64,000 nt of DNA from Stigmatella ashevillena (GTDB lineage Bacteria; Myxococcota; Myxococcia; Myxococcales; Myxococcaceae). The stretch lies in the NCBI RefSeq assembly GCF_028368975.1, contig NZ_JAQNDM010000002.1:7806425-7870424 (forward strand), given 5' to 3'. The position numbers and the translations under genes are program-made. Below the pieces are notes generated by a model. That model did no database searches and was not told where the DNA came from. It saw only the letters and a list, made by a program, of their open reading frames with translations. Below are positions 53,700 through 62,727 of this stretch, in pieces; within the stretch, counting starts at the first letter, position 1; each line of letters starts with the position of its first letter.

Positions 53700-56003
53700 T
53701 CAGCTCACGGGAGGCATCCGTGAGAGGGGCAGCTCACGCACGCGCGTACCCGTGAGCGCGAAGAGGGCGTTGGCGATGGCGGGGGCGACAGGTGGCACCC
53801 CGGGCTCGCCAATGCCCCCTGGCAGGCCCTCGCTGGGCAGGATGTCGACGTGAATCTTGCGAGGCGCCTCGCCGATGCGCATCAGCCGGTAGTCGTGGAA
53901 GTTGGACTGCTGGACGGCGCCGCCCTTCATGGTGATGGCGCCATACATCGCCACGCTCATGCCGAAGATGACCGAGCCCTCCATCTGGGAGCGCGCGCGG
54001 TCCGGGTTGATGACCGTGCCGGCATCGATGACGAGCCAGGCCTCGTCCACGGCGGGCTTGCCGCCCGGGCCTCGGATCACCGAAGCCACCACCGCCACGT
54101 AGCTGAGGAAGCTGCGATGGGCCGCGAGGCCCAGCGACCGGCCGTCCTTCTTCCGCTCATCCCACCGGGACAACTGCGTGACGCGCTCGATGACGTTGCG
54201 CATCCGGCCCACGTCGATGGGGTGCTCTTCCAGGGACCTGCCGTAGTTCCTGAGGCTCTTGACGCCCAGCGCCTCCAGGGTGTTCACCACCCGCGGCGGG
54301 CCATACATCTCCAGCAGGACGTCCCGGGTGTCCTCGCCCCGGGCGTGGGCAATCTCGTCGATGAAGGAGTTGACCGAGAACGCGTGGAAGATGTTGTAGA
54401 CGGACCGGAGCCAGCCGATTCGCACGTGGGCGTTCGCCTCGCAGGCCTCCGCGCGCAGGTTGGGCACCGCCAGCGCCAGGTCCAGCACGCCCTGCTGCAA
54501 ATCTCCCTCGGCGGGACGGTTGACGGGCCCGAAGATGGAGCCAATGGGCGGGAACGCCGTGCGGTGCCTCCAGGCGATGACCTTGCCCTGCGCGTCGAGC
54601 CCCGCGCTCAGGCGCTGCGTGCTGACGGCGTGGTAGTAGTCGTGCCGGATGTCGTCCTCGCGCGTCCACTGCACGCGCACGGGCACACCGGCCTCCCGGG
54701 CCAGCAGGACGGCCTCGGAGATGAAGTCCGCCTTGGACTTGCGCCCGAAGCCACCGCCCAGGAATGTCACGTGCACGGTGACCTTCTCGAACGGAATCCC
54801 CAGCGCGCGCGCCGCCTCCGTGCGCGCCGCCTGCGGGTGCTGCGTGGGCGCCCACACCTCGCAGGTGCCGCCCTCGACGCGCGCGACCACGACGGGGGGC
54901 TCCATCGGCGCGTGCGAGAGGTGGGGCACGTAATACTCGGCCTCCAGCACCCGCGCGGCCTGGGCCAGCGCGCCCTCGGCATCGCCGACGTTGCGGACCA
55001 CCGTGCCAGGGGCCCGCACGGAGGCGGTCAGCTCCTGGCGGTACTGCTCGGAGTCATAGGACGCGTTCTCTCCGTCCTCCCAGGTGATGTCGAGCGCGCC
55101 ACGGCCCTTCATCGCCGCCCAGGTGTTCTCCGCGAGCACGGCGATGCCTCCCCAGGACTGGAACTGGTAGGGCTTCGTGGGCACGGGCAGCTCGATGACG
55201 CGCTTCACCCCGGGCACCGCGAGCGTGCGGGCCGCATCGTACCGGGCCACGCGGCCTCCCACGACGGGAGGCCGGGCCACCAGGGCGGTGAGCATGCCGG
55301 GCAGCCGGATGTCGGCGCCGAACACCGCCGTCCCGGTGACGTAGGCGGGTCCATCGATGAGCGGCAGGTGCTTGCCGACGCGGCGCAGCTCGTTCTTCGG
55401 GCGGAGTTTGACCTGCTCGGCCTTGGGGACGCGCTGCTTGCCGGCCTCGAGCGCGAGCTCTCCGAAGCCGAGCGTGCGTTGGCTTCCCCGGTGGACCACC
55501 TTGTGATCCACCGCCTCGCAGTCCTCGGCAGGCACCTTCCAGCGCTTCGCCGCGGCGGCGACGAGCATCGTGCGCGCGGTGGCGCCCACGCGGCGCATGT
55601 CCGTGTAGATGCCACGCACGCTGTTCGAGCCGTCGGTGTTCTGGTCGCCGTAGATCGGATCTCCGTCGGCTTGGAGGATCTTCACCCGGGCCATGTCCGC
55701 GCCCAGCTCATCGGCGATGAGCACGGGGAGCGAGCTGCGGATGCCCTGCCCCATCTCGGAGCGGTGGCAGACGATGGAGACCACGCCGTCGGGAGCAACG
55801 TGCACGAAGGCGTTCGGATTCAGGCCCGGGGCGGATTTTTCTTGGGCCTCGGAGCCCGCCTTGGGCTTGGCTCCGGTCTTGCCCGAAGGCTCGTCCGCGA
55901 GGGCCTCATTCGAGAAGAGGCCGAGGGCAAGGCCGCCCACGGACAGGTTCAGCCCCGCCAGGAAGGAGCGGCGGGCGATCAACACGGGCTGCTTGGGGCT
56001 CAT
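53700..56003 (-). CDS. iorB: Tat-exported molybdopterin oxidoreductase large subunit (IorB type)
   Basis: 767 aa. Tat signal IARRSFLAGLNLSVGGLAL (RR at ~11-12). Two molybdopterin-binding domains of the xanthine oxidase family: GVVSIVCHRSEMGQGIRSSLPVLIAD, PMEPPVVVARVEGG, VHVTFLGGGFGRKSKADF, and the catalytic Glu in GGIGEPGVPPVAPAIANA near the C-terminus. Relatives oxidise isoquinoline or aldehydes in the periplasm using water as oxygen source. The 2Fe-2S and cytochrome subunits lie upstream in the same operon. Substrate not determined. Confidence 0.93.
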   Translation of the reverse strand: MSPKQPVLIARRSFLAGLNLSVGGLALGLFSNEALADEPSGKTGAKPKAGSEAQEKSAPGLNPNAFVHVAPDGVVSIVCHRSEMGQGIRSSLPVLIADELGADMARVKILQADGDPIYGDQNTDGSNSVRGIYTDMRRVGATARTMLVAAAAKRWKVPAEDCEAVDHKVVHRGSQRTLGFGELALEAGKQRVPKAEQVKLRPKNELRRVGKHLPLIDGPAYVTGTAVFGADIRLPGMLTALVARPPVVGGRVARYDAARTLAVPGVKRVIELPVPTKPYQFQSWGGIAVLAENTWAAMKGRGALDITWEDGENASYDSEQYRQELTASVRAPGTVVRNVGDAEGALAQAARVLEAEYYVPHLSHAPMEPPVVVARVEGGTCEVWAPTQHPQAARTEAARALGIPFEKVTVHVTFLGGGFGRKSKADFISEAVLLAREAGVPVRVQWTREDDIRHDYYHAVSTQRLSAGLDAQGKVIAWRHRTAFPPIGSIFGPVNRPAEGDLQQGVLDLALAVPNLRAEACEANAHVRIGWLRSVYNIFHAFSVNSFIDEIAHARGEDTRDVLLEMYGPPRVVNTLEALGVKSLRNYGRSLEEHPIDVGRMRNVIERVTQLSRWDERKKDGRSLGLAAHRSFLSYVAVVASVIRGPGGKPAVDEAWLVIDAGTVINPDRARSQMEGSVIFGMSVAMYGAITMKGGAVQQSNFHDYRLMRIGEAPRKIHVDILPSEGLPGGIGEPGVPPVAPAIANALFALTGTRVRELPLSRMPPVS

Positions 56004-56010
56004 CGTGTCC

Positions 56011-56475
56011 TCACCCTTCCTCGGGCAGGCCCGCGGCCTTCTTCACGGCCGCGCGGATGCGCGTGTACGTGCCGCACCGGCACAGGTTGCCCGCCAGGGA
56101 TTGTTCAATCTCGGCGTTGGTGGGCTTCGGCTTCTCGGCGAGCAGGGCCGCCGCGCTCATGATCTGGCCCGCCTGACAGAACCCGCACTGCGGCACGCCC
56201 AGGTCGACCCAGGCCTTCTGGAGCGGGTGGCTTCCATCCTTCGAGAGCCCTTCAATCGTGGTGACGGAGCGATCGGCCGCGCGGCGGGTGGGCGTCACAC
56301 AGGCGCGAACCACCTGGCCATCGAGGTGGACCGTGCACGACCCGCACAGCGCCTGGCCGCAGCCGTACTTCGTGCCAGTGAGGCCGAGCACATCGCGCAG
56401 GGCCCAGAGCAGCGGCATCTCGGGATCGACGTCGAGCTCCTGGTCCACACCGTTGATACGGACTCGAATGGTCAT
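56011..56475 (-). CDS. iorA: 2Fe-2S subunit of the molybdopterin oxidoreductase (IorA type)
   Basis: 154 aa. First cluster, plant ferredoxin type: [18 protein letters not shown] with upstream [19 protein letters not shown] and a fourth Cys in RACVTP. Second cluster: [17 protein letters not shown] and [15 protein letters not shown]. This is the normal small subunit that carries electrons from the molybdenum site. It ends 7 bp before iorB; its start overlaps the cytochrome gene's stop as ATGA. Confidence 0.95.
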   Translation of the reverse strand: MTIRVRINGVDQELDVDPEMPLLWALRDVLGLTGTKYGCGQALCGSCTVHLDGQVVRACVTPTRRAADRSVTTIEGLSKDGSHPLQKAWVDLGVPQCGFCQAGQIMSAAALLAEKPKPTNAEIEQSLAGNLCRCGTYTRIRAAVKKAAGLPEEG

Positions 56476-57146
56476 GGCTTTGCCTCTTCACTGGGGCACT
56501 CCGCGCCCGTGTTGACCCACGCCTCGATGATGGCCCCGAAGCGCTCCTGCGAACCCGGGGCGGGCTCGCGTCCCGAGCCTGGGTGCCAGCCCCAAGCGAC
56601 GAGCTCATCGTGTTTGTTGTGCTCGACGATGTCCGCCAGCGACTTGCCGCCATTGCGGGACTTGTCCTTCAGTTGCTCGCAGACGGCCCGAGGCGTCTTG
56701 CCCACCCACGCCATCGACTTGGGCGCGACGTGCCAGTTCGGTGCCCCTGGCACCCGCGAGAACTCGAGGTTGCGGTCCTGGTGGCAGCCCGTGCATTGCA
56801 TGCCGACGACGCCGCGATCCTCCGGGCCTCGCGTGACGGGGGGCTCGTGGACCTGCCCTTGGGTGCCCTGGAGGGGCGTGTCCCCCGCGGGGTGACAGTT
56901 GGCGCACCGGGGGTGGAGCAGCACGCGGCTGGCCTCCAGGAAGAGCGCCCGGGAGCGCTCCTCCTTGTCCGGGATGACGCCAAACACCTCGGGGGCCCGC
57001 AGCTCGCCGGGCGCTACCGGGGGCAGGGCCTCAGGGGGGCGAGGGCCCGCATCAGGCGAGCGTCGGCCACACCCGGCCGCCAGCAGGACCAGGACGGCTG
57101 TCCGGAGGGGGGCCGTGAACAAGTCATGGGATGTCCAACGAACCAT
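56472..57146 (-). CDS. Dihaem c-type cytochrome, electron acceptor for the IorAB enzyme
   Basis: 224 aa from the ATG giving [26 protein letters not shown] (Sec signal, lipobox-like LAAGC). Two haem motifs C-A-N-C-H and C-T-G-C-H, about 36 residues apart ([31 protein letters not shown]). It is translationally coupled to iorA by an ATGA overlap. In relatives such a cytochrome passes electrons from the molybdenum enzyme to the respiratory chain. Confidence 0.88.
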   Translation of the reverse strand: MVRWTSHDLFTAPLRTAVLVLLAAGCGRRSPDAGPRPPEALPPVAPGELRAPEVFGVIPDKEERSRALFLEASRVLLHPRCANCHPAGDTPLQGTQGQVHEPPVTRGPEDRGVVGMQCTGCHQDRNLEFSRVPGAPNWHVAPKSMAWVGKTPRAVCEQLKDKSRNGGKSLADIVEHNKHDELVAWGWHPGSGREPAPGSQERFGAIIEAWVNTGAECPSEEAKP

Positions 57147-57326
57147 GGCCCACGTATACGACTTCAAAGAGGGGGCTTGCAGGTGTTCCATGGACACTTG
57201 CCCAGAAGTTGACCTATTGGCAGGGATGGGAAATTTCCCAGTTCTTCCAGCGGGTTGAGGTGTTTTGGAGGATAAGCCCACCTGCTGGCCTCCTCGGGCA
57301 AGGACCGGCATGCGAGAACCCTGGAC
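57147..57326. promoter_or_regulatory. Divergent promoter region with 14-bp palindrome and mini-frame
   Basis: TGGGAAATTTCCCA (57227-57240) is a perfect palindrome, sharing the GGAAATTTCC core with the one at 6862-6875. It lies 81 bp upstream of the cytochrome start and 87 bp before the TPR gene. A 6-codon mini-frame, MREPWT with ATGA overlap, begins at 57310 and touches the TPR gene start, possibly a leader peptide. Confidence 0.5.
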
Positions 57327-58139
57327 ATGAGCAAGTGGTTGCTGTGGATGTTGCTGACCGCCTTCACTGGAAGGCCCCTGTTGTCGCTGGCGCTCCTGCT
57401 GGTGGGCCTCTGGGTGATGGACCGGTTCACCGTGCAGCTCCTCCCGAGCCCGGCCCGGTGGTGGGGCCGCTGGCGCCGGAGCGGGCAGCTCGAGCGGATG
57501 ATTCTCGCCAACACGCATGACCGGCGGGCCCGGGCCGAGCTGGCGGAGCTGTGGATCGGCCGGGGGCTCTATGCGGAAGCGGCCGGGTTGCTCAAGCCCA
57601 ACCTGGAGGCGGGCGACGAGGACGTGGACACGCTCTTCCTCTTGGGCGTGGCGTACCTGGGCGCGGGGGAGGTGGCCCGGGGAGAGCTGCTCCTGGACGA
57701 GGCGGCGAAGCTCGATGAGGACTTCCGCATGGGGGCCATTGACTTGGAGCGGGGGCGGCTGCGGCTCAAGAACGGAGACGCCCAGGGCGCGGTGGCGCCG
57801 CTGGAGCGCTTCGTGAAGAGCCGACACGGGACGGTCGAGGGCCGGGTGTTGCTGGCCCGTGCCCTGAACCGCTCGGGGCGGGACGCCGAGGCCGCGCTGA
57901 TGCGCGATGAAGCCTGGGCGGAGTACGTGTCCGCGCCGAGGTTCCAGCGCCGGCGTGAGCGGATGTGGGCTTGGCGGGCCCGTCCCAGCCGGCCGCTGAC
58001 CTACGTGGCCCTCGCGTTGGTGGCGATGACGCTCGGGTTTCAATTGATGCGCCACCTGCCTTGGTCGATGGGGAACTCTGTCTACGACAGGCGAGCCCCT
58101 GCGCCTTACACGGCGGGAGAGGACGAAACCTTCGAGTGA
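57327..58139 (+). CDS. Membrane-anchored TPR protein
   Basis: 270 aa. N-terminal membrane segment(s) ([23 protein letters not shown]), then several TPR-like helical hairpins ([62 protein letters not shown]...), and a second membrane segment near the C-terminus ([20 protein letters not shown]). Probably an inner-membrane assembly or scaffold protein. Divergent from the oxidoreductase operon. Confidence 0.82.
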   Translation: MSKWLLWMLLTAFTGRPLLSLALLLVGLWVMDRFTVQLLPSPARWWGRWRRSGQLERMILANTHDRRARAELAELWIGRGLYAEAAGLLKPNLEAGDEDVDTLFLLGVAYLGAGEVARGELLLDEAAKLDEDFRMGAIDLERGRLRLKNGDAQGAVAPLERFVKSRHGTVEGRVLLARALNRSGRDAEAALMRDEAWAEYVSAPRFQRRRERMWAWRARPSRPLTYVALALVAMTLGFQLMRHLPWSMGNSVYDRRAPAPYTAGEDETFE

Positions 58140-58227
58140 GCGCCGAGGATTTCGCGCCTCGCGGATTGTTTCATTCCATTCAGGTTCCATACAATCCAGG
58201 CTTCCATCCCCCGACGAGGCCATCGCG

Positions 58228-59754
58228 ATGTTCCCCGCCCCATCCCACGTGTTGCGTCAGCGCGAGGGGACACTTGCCGAGGTGCCCTTTCCGCTGCTCT
58301 TGAATGCGCTGGCGGCGGAGGAGCGCACGTGCACGCTGGAGCTGAAGGTTCGCCAGCGCGAGAAGCGCATCACCTTCGAGGATGGGGCCCCCGTGGCCTG
58401 TGTCTCGAACCTGCTGCACGAGACGCTGGGGAAGTTCCTGGTGGAGAAGGGGAAGCTCGGCGAGGCGGATTACCAGAAGACGCTCTCGGAGAGCATCCAG
58501 ACGGGGCAGGCCATCGGGACGCTGCTGGTGCAGAAGGGGCTGCTCAGCCCCTTTGACTTGTACAAGCAGCTCCAGGCGAACCTGGGGTTGAGCCTGCTGG
58601 ACTGCTTCCGGTGGACGGACGCGCGCTACCGGCTGATCGCCGACGCGGAGCCACCGGACACGAGTGTGCGGACGAACACCGCGCAGCTCATCCTCACCGG
58701 GGTGGCGAGCATGATGCCCTCTGATGCGGTGGCCACGCACTTCCGCTTCACGGAGGAGCAGCGGTTCGCGCAGGTGCCGGGCGGTGAGGGGCCGAAGCTG
58801 TCGGCGAAGGATGCGCGGCTGCTCCAGGCCTTGCGCCTGCGACCCACGTTTCCGGAGCTGGTGGATCGCACGGGCCTGGACATGGACTCGGCGATGCGCC
58901 GGCTGTACGCGCTGTGTGTCATCGGGGTGGCGGACTTCGCGGATGCGGTGGATGCCCGGCCCGCGCCTGCGGTGGCCCCCGCGCCGGTGGTGGTGGAGCC
59001 CGAGGTGGTGGTGCCGGCCGGGCCCACGGGGACGCCGTTCTCGGATGAGGACGAGACGGTCCGCGACGGGCTGATCAGCGCCTTCCTGGCGCACCGCAGC
59101 CAGGATCCCTTCACGCTCCTGGGGGTGCCCGAGGACGTGCAGCCGCTGACGTTGCGCAAGGCGTTCCTGACGCTGGCGGATCGCTTCAACCCGCTGCGCT
59201 TCCAGACCGTGGAGCTGAAGGAGAAGGCGGAGGTGTTGCTGGCCGCCTATGCCCGGGCGTTCGGAGTGCTCTCGGAGCCGGACCTGGCGGCGTTGTGGCG
59301 CAAGCGGCGGGCGGCGGCGCGGGAGAAGGAGCGGGGTTCGGCCCGGCCGACGACGGCGGAGCAGTTCCGGATCAAAACGGACATGCTGGATGGGCGCACC
59401 CAGTTCACTCAAGGCAAGGCGAGGCTCGAGGCGCAGAACTTCGCGGGGGCCTTCGAGTACTTCGAGTATGCGTGTGACATCGAGCCCCGGCCGATGCACT
59501 TGGCCTACCGGGCGTGGGCACGCTACCTGATGAAGCCGGAGTCGAATGGCGCTCAGGTGCTCCAGGAGTTGAGGGACGTGCTGCGCCAGGAAGCGGGGCT
59601 GGAGGAGGCTTGGTATTTCCTGGGAGAGGTGTGCCGGGGCGAGTCCCAGTGGGAGCAGGCGGAGGACGCCTACCGCAAGGCCTTCAAGCTGAATCCGAAG
59701 AACCGGCGCTACGCGGACCTCGTGCAGGAGACGATGAAGCGCACGAAGCGGTGA
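58228..59754 (+). CDS. DUF4388 (PATAN)-J-like-TPR protein
   Basis: 508 aa. N-terminal DUF4388 domain (1-110; [48 protein letters not shown]), a domain typical of delta-proteobacterial and other gliding/gene-regulatory proteins; then a winged-helix-like segment. At ~290-350 a J-like domain ([33 protein letters not shown]) which lacks HPD (it has FNP), so it probably does not stimulate Hsp70. Last, TPR helices (~390-500). Role unknown. Pro/Val linker at ~248-275. Confidence 0.85.
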   Translation: MFPAPSHVLRQREGTLAEVPFPLLLNALAAEERTCTLELKVRQREKRITFEDGAPVACVSNLLHETLGKFLVEKGKLGEADYQKTLSESIQTGQAIGTLLVQKGLLSPFDLYKQLQANLGLSLLDCFRWTDARYRLIADAEPPDTSVRTNTAQLILTGVASMMPSDAVATHFRFTEEQRFAQVPGGEGPKLSAKDARLLQALRLRPTFPELVDRTGLDMDSAMRRLYALCVIGVADFADAVDARPAPAVAPAPVVVEPEVVVPAGPTGTPFSDEDETVRDGLISAFLAHRSQDPFTLLGVPEDVQPLTLRKAFLTLADRFNPLRFQTVELKEKAEVLLAAYARAFGVLSEPDLAALWRKRRAAAREKERGSARPTTAEQFRIKTDMLDGRTQFTQGKARLEAQNFAGAFEYFEYACDIEPRPMHLAYRAWARYLMKPESNGAQVLQELRDVLRQEAGLEEAWYFLGEVCRGESQWEQAEDAYRKAFKLNPKNRRYADLVQETMKRTKR

Positions 59755-59784
59755 GTTTTTCAGAGGTGTGAGTTCGGGGATCAC

Positions 59785-61050
59785 ATGTTCAAGAACAACT
59801 TTGGCGTGCCGCAGCCTTCGGATTCTCAGGACAGGAAGCGTTCCCGAGAGGACGGGCCCCCCTCCAACCCAGGGCCCTCCTCATCGGCCAAGCCCTCGAC
59901 CCTCTCCAGCAAGAAGGCGAAGGGCTCTCTTCCTCGGACAGGGGCCCGTCCTGTGCGCGAAAAGTATTACTTCAACCTGCCGGGAAACATGACCGGCGAC
60001 ATCTGGCACCTGGCTGCGGCCATGAGCCTGAACCAGCATTTCGGCGACGGAGTCAAAACCCTGAAGGCGGTCATCGGGGTTGTCAAAACGTCGACAGGAA
60101 AAGGCAAATACGAGGAGCGCAGCCCCTCGCTCTTCGATTTCCTGCTCGCGCTGGGCCTCCCCGTCAGTGAAGTCGAGGTGCCTGTGGAGAATCGGCGGCC
60201 CGGGGTGGCGGCCTCCTATACCAAGGGAGAGATGGACGAGATCATCGCCGAACGGCTCAGCAGGGTAGAGCTGGGCAAGTACGCCGTGCAAGCGGTCATT
60301 GATCAGCGGATCTCAACGACCATTCTGATGCACTATGTGAAAGAGAAGGGGAAGGCTGCGGTCGTCGCGTACTTGCAGCAGAAGTTCACGGAGGGGCTTC
60401 CATTGCCAGACAGACAGGTGATGGATGCGAAAGTCCTTCAGATCCGCAAAGCCATCCAGGACCACGGGGGGAAGCGGGTCGTTCTGCTCAATCGCCGGAC
60501 CGGAGACCTCAACAAGCAGCACAACACCACGGACGGCATCGAGGCGCAGATCGAGTCGCTTGCCGAGCAGAAAGGCATGTTCGTGATGGGGATCGCGACG
60601 CCCCTGGGCAAGCCGGGAGACATCGACCTGTTTGGCTCCGCCTTCAAGGGCAAGTCGAAGCAGGAGTTCGTGGACAAACGCAGGACCGCCTACTTCTGGA
60701 AAGAAGTCAGCCAGATCCCTGAGGTCCATGGGCTCATCGGTGGCCGGAGCGGCTCCATGGACATCGCTGCGTTCATGGGGGTCAACGTCTTCTCTTGGGA
60801 TGAGTACAACTCCCGGGATGAGCAGGTCCTGCGCTTGCTCCAAACCTACCCGCTGATGAGCATCGGGTTCGTGGATGAAAAGACGAAAAACAAGGAAGGC
60901 TCATACGAAAAATTGGATCACTTTCCGTTGAACATCTGGATGACCCGTGGGCAGTACAACACGAAGCGCCCCAGTCGTCTGGAGGAGAGACACATCCAGG
61001 GCTTGGAGGGCGGGGGGTTCAGGGCGCACTATCTGCGCGACCCGCAGTAG
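59785..61050 (+). CDS. Unrecognised 421-aa protein, possible GT-B-like glycosyltransferase
   Basis: Starts with a disordered, basic Ser/Pro tail (~1-60). The folded part has a GDIWHLAAAMSLNQHFGDG start, a helical middle, and a late segment IPEVHGLIGGRSGSMDIAAFMGVNVFSWDEYN. The last recalls the nucleotide-sugar-binding loop of GT-B glycosyltransferases (G-R-S-G/N-S pattern), but this is a weak impression and I claim no reaction. No signal peptide. It stands alone, followed by a double hairpin. Codon use is a bit less GC-biased than that of its neighbours, possibly acquired. Confidence 0.7.
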   Translation: MFKNNFGVPQPSDSQDRKRSREDGPPSNPGPSSSAKPSTLSSKKAKGSLPRTGARPVREKYYFNLPGNMTGDIWHLAAAMSLNQHFGDGVKTLKAVIGVVKTSTGKGKYEERSPSLFDFLLALGLPVSEVEVPVENRRPGVAASYTKGEMDEIIAERLSRVELGKYAVQAVIDQRISTTILMHYVKEKGKAAVVAYLQQKFTEGLPLPDRQVMDAKVLQIRKAIQDHGGKRVVLLNRRTGDLNKQHNTTDGIEAQIESLAEQKGMFVMGIATPLGKPGDIDLFGSAFKGKSKQEFVDKRRTAYFWKEVSQIPEVHGLIGGRSGSMDIAAFMGVNVFSWDEYNSRDEQVLRLLQTYPLMSIGFVDEKTKNKEGSYEKLDHFPLNIWMTRGQYNTKRPSRLEERHIQGLEGGGFRAHYLRDPQ

Positions 61051-61052
61051 GC

Positions 61053-61109
61053 GCGCGAGGGAGGGACCGCCCGGCCCTCGCGCCTTGTCTAAAAGGTTCG
61101 GCGCGAGGG
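61053..61109. terminator. Overlapping hairpins between convergent genes
   Basis: GCGCGAGGG (61053-61061) can pair with CCCTCGCGC (61075-61083); the latter can instead pair with GGCGCGAGGG (61100-61109) as a 10-bp perfect stem. The arrangement can end transcription from both sides. Confidence 0.6.
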
Positions 61110-61135
61110 CGGGCGCTGGCCGCGGGGGGGCCTGA

Positions 61136-61660
61136 TTAGCCGACGTACCCGACGAGCTCGTCGCGATCGAGGAACTCTCCCTTGGAGGTGTAGGGCGAGT
61201 ACCACGAGGTGTTCTTGGTGCCCGCCTTGTCGTACTGGAAGTGGGAGTGGGCGCCCGTGGCATTGCCCGTGCCGCCCTCGTTGCCGACCTGGCAGCGGTT
61301 ACAGGTCCGGTCGTACGAGTCGCTGGTCTTGATGAAGTGCCACTGCCGGAACGTGTAGCCGTTGGAGAAGGTGTGCTTCGCCTCGTTCTGGTTGCCGCTG
61401 CCGTTGCCGTTGCAGACAACGCCCGAGGTGTTGATGGTCACGTTCCAGGACAGGGAGGCCTGGACGGCCGTCTCGGCGCCCCAGTAGTTGCACCGGCCGC
61501 TGGAGATGTCCACCGCGCCGTGGAACGTGCCGCTCGAGTAGTACGTGGTGGCCGTCACCGTGCCGGGGAAGGGCGAGCCGACCGTGTATGCGGACGCAGC
61601 CGCGGGAATGAGCGCCAGGGACGCCAGCGCCGCCAGGGTTGTCTTCAGGGGGGTACGCAT
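61136..61660 (-). CDS. Secreted M23 (LytM-type) peptidase-like protein
   Basis: 174 aa. Signal peptide MRTPLKTTLAALASLALIPAAASA. Zinc-site residues H47-x3-D51 (FHGAVDISSG) and H138-x-H140 (GAHSHFQ), with H108 in between (QWHFI), the LytM pattern HxxxD ... HxH. Four cysteines. This family cuts peptidoglycan cross-bridges (glycyl or D-Ala-diamino acid bonds). Last gene of a run with two HEAT proteins. It could attack prey walls or remodel its own; this is inference. Confidence 0.85.
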   Translation of the reverse strand: MRTPLKTTLAALASLALIPAAASAYTVGSPFPGTVTATTYYSSGTFHGAVDISSGRCNYWGAETAVQASLSWNVTINTSGVVCNGNGSGNQNEAKHTFSNGYTFRQWHFIKTSDSYDRTCNRCQVGNEGGTGNATGAHSHFQYDKAGTKNTSWYSPYTSKGEFLDRDELVGYVG

Positions 61661-61707
61661 CGTTGTTCCTTTCGGACCGGGTTACCGGCCTCCGAATGAG
61701 TCGCTTC

Positions 61708-62712
61708 TCATCGAGCCTGTTGCAGCCGTTGCTTCTCCCTCAGGATCAGGCTCCACTCCTGGTGGTCCATGCCGAGCACGTGAATCCACGCGTCGACCTC
61801 GGGCGCGAGGCGTGGGTCGACGCCTCGCAGCCGTTGGAGTTCAGGCACCGCGCTGGAAAAGCCCAGCCGGGCGATGCTCTCGAGGATGGCCTTGCGCACC
61901 CCCGGTTCTGTCTCGCCCCGGTACATGCCGAGCAGTGACTCGCGGGCGCTGCCCATCTCCGTGGCGGGGACACCGCCCAGGGCCGTGGCCGCCGCCCCGC
62001 GAACCTCGGGGGCATCGCTGTGCAGCAGTTGCTCCAGCTTGCGTGCGGAGCCGGCGCCCACCGCCCCCGTCTCCAGTTGGCCGAGGATTTGCGCGGTCAC
62101 CTGAGGGTCCGTCGAGGCCGAAGCCGCCATCACCGCGGCATCCGCCGCCCGGCCGTCGCGTCCCCCGTAGACCTCCCGGTTGTCCTCGACGAGGTTGCGC
62201 GCGGCTTCCTGGCGGACCTCGGGGGAACTGTCCCGGATCAGCCGCTCATACATATCCCCGGTTCGCTCCAGGGCCCCCGTGCGCCGGAGCGCCCGGACCG
62301 TGGCGGCGCGGACCGCCGGGTTGGCATCTCCCAGCGCCCGCCGGGCCACGGCCTCCATTCCGGAGGACTCGAGCCCTCGCTCCGTCCGCGCGACGAGGGC
62401 CGCCGCGAGGTGCTCGGCCAGGGCGGGGTCGGTTTCACGCTCGAAGGCCGCTTGAAGCTCGGGGGCGGGCAGGAGCACGGCGGACTCATTCAGGAGCCCC
62501 CGGAGGTAGTTTTTGTAGGCTTCCGAACTTGAGCCGAGGCCTTGGCGGATCTGAGCCATCAATCCCTCGACCGAGCAGCTCCCCGCCTGGAGCAGGGGGG
62601 CTTCGCCCGAAGGGCTTGGCGCTCCCGCGGCGGGCAGGACCGGTCCGAGCAGACAGAGGGTGAGCATCCAGGGGGACAGTGCGTTCATGCGCAAAAAAGG
62701 GAGGCGTGTCAT
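61708..62712 (-). CDS. Exported HEAT-repeat protein, 334 aa
   Basis: Signal MTRLPFLRMNALSPWMLTLCLLGPVLPAAGA. The remainder is classical HEAT/PBS-lyase-type repeats (ARRALGDANPAVRAATVRALRRTG; LIRDSSPEVRQEAARNLVEDN; LLHSDAPEVRGAAATALGGVP; ILESIARLGFSSAVPELQRL). A periplasmic helical solenoid. Starts 15 bp after the next HEAT gene and 47 bp before the M23 gene, so the three form an operon. Confidence 0.85.
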   Translation of the reverse strand: MTRLPFLRMNALSPWMLTLCLLGPVLPAAGAPSPSGEAPLLQAGSCSVEGLMAQIRQGLGSSSEAYKNYLRGLLNESAVLLPAPELQAAFERETDPALAEHLAAALVARTERGLESSGMEAVARRALGDANPAVRAATVRALRRTGALERTGDMYERLIRDSSPEVRQEAARNLVEDNREVYGGRDGRAADAAVMAASASTDPQVTAQILGQLETGAVGAGSARKLEQLLHSDAPEVRGAAATALGGVPATEMGSARESLLGMYRGETEPGVRKAILESIARLGFSSAVPELQRLRGVDPRLAPEVDAWIHVLGMDHQEWSLILREKQRLQQAR

Positions 62713-62727
62713 GGGGGGCTCTGGGCC

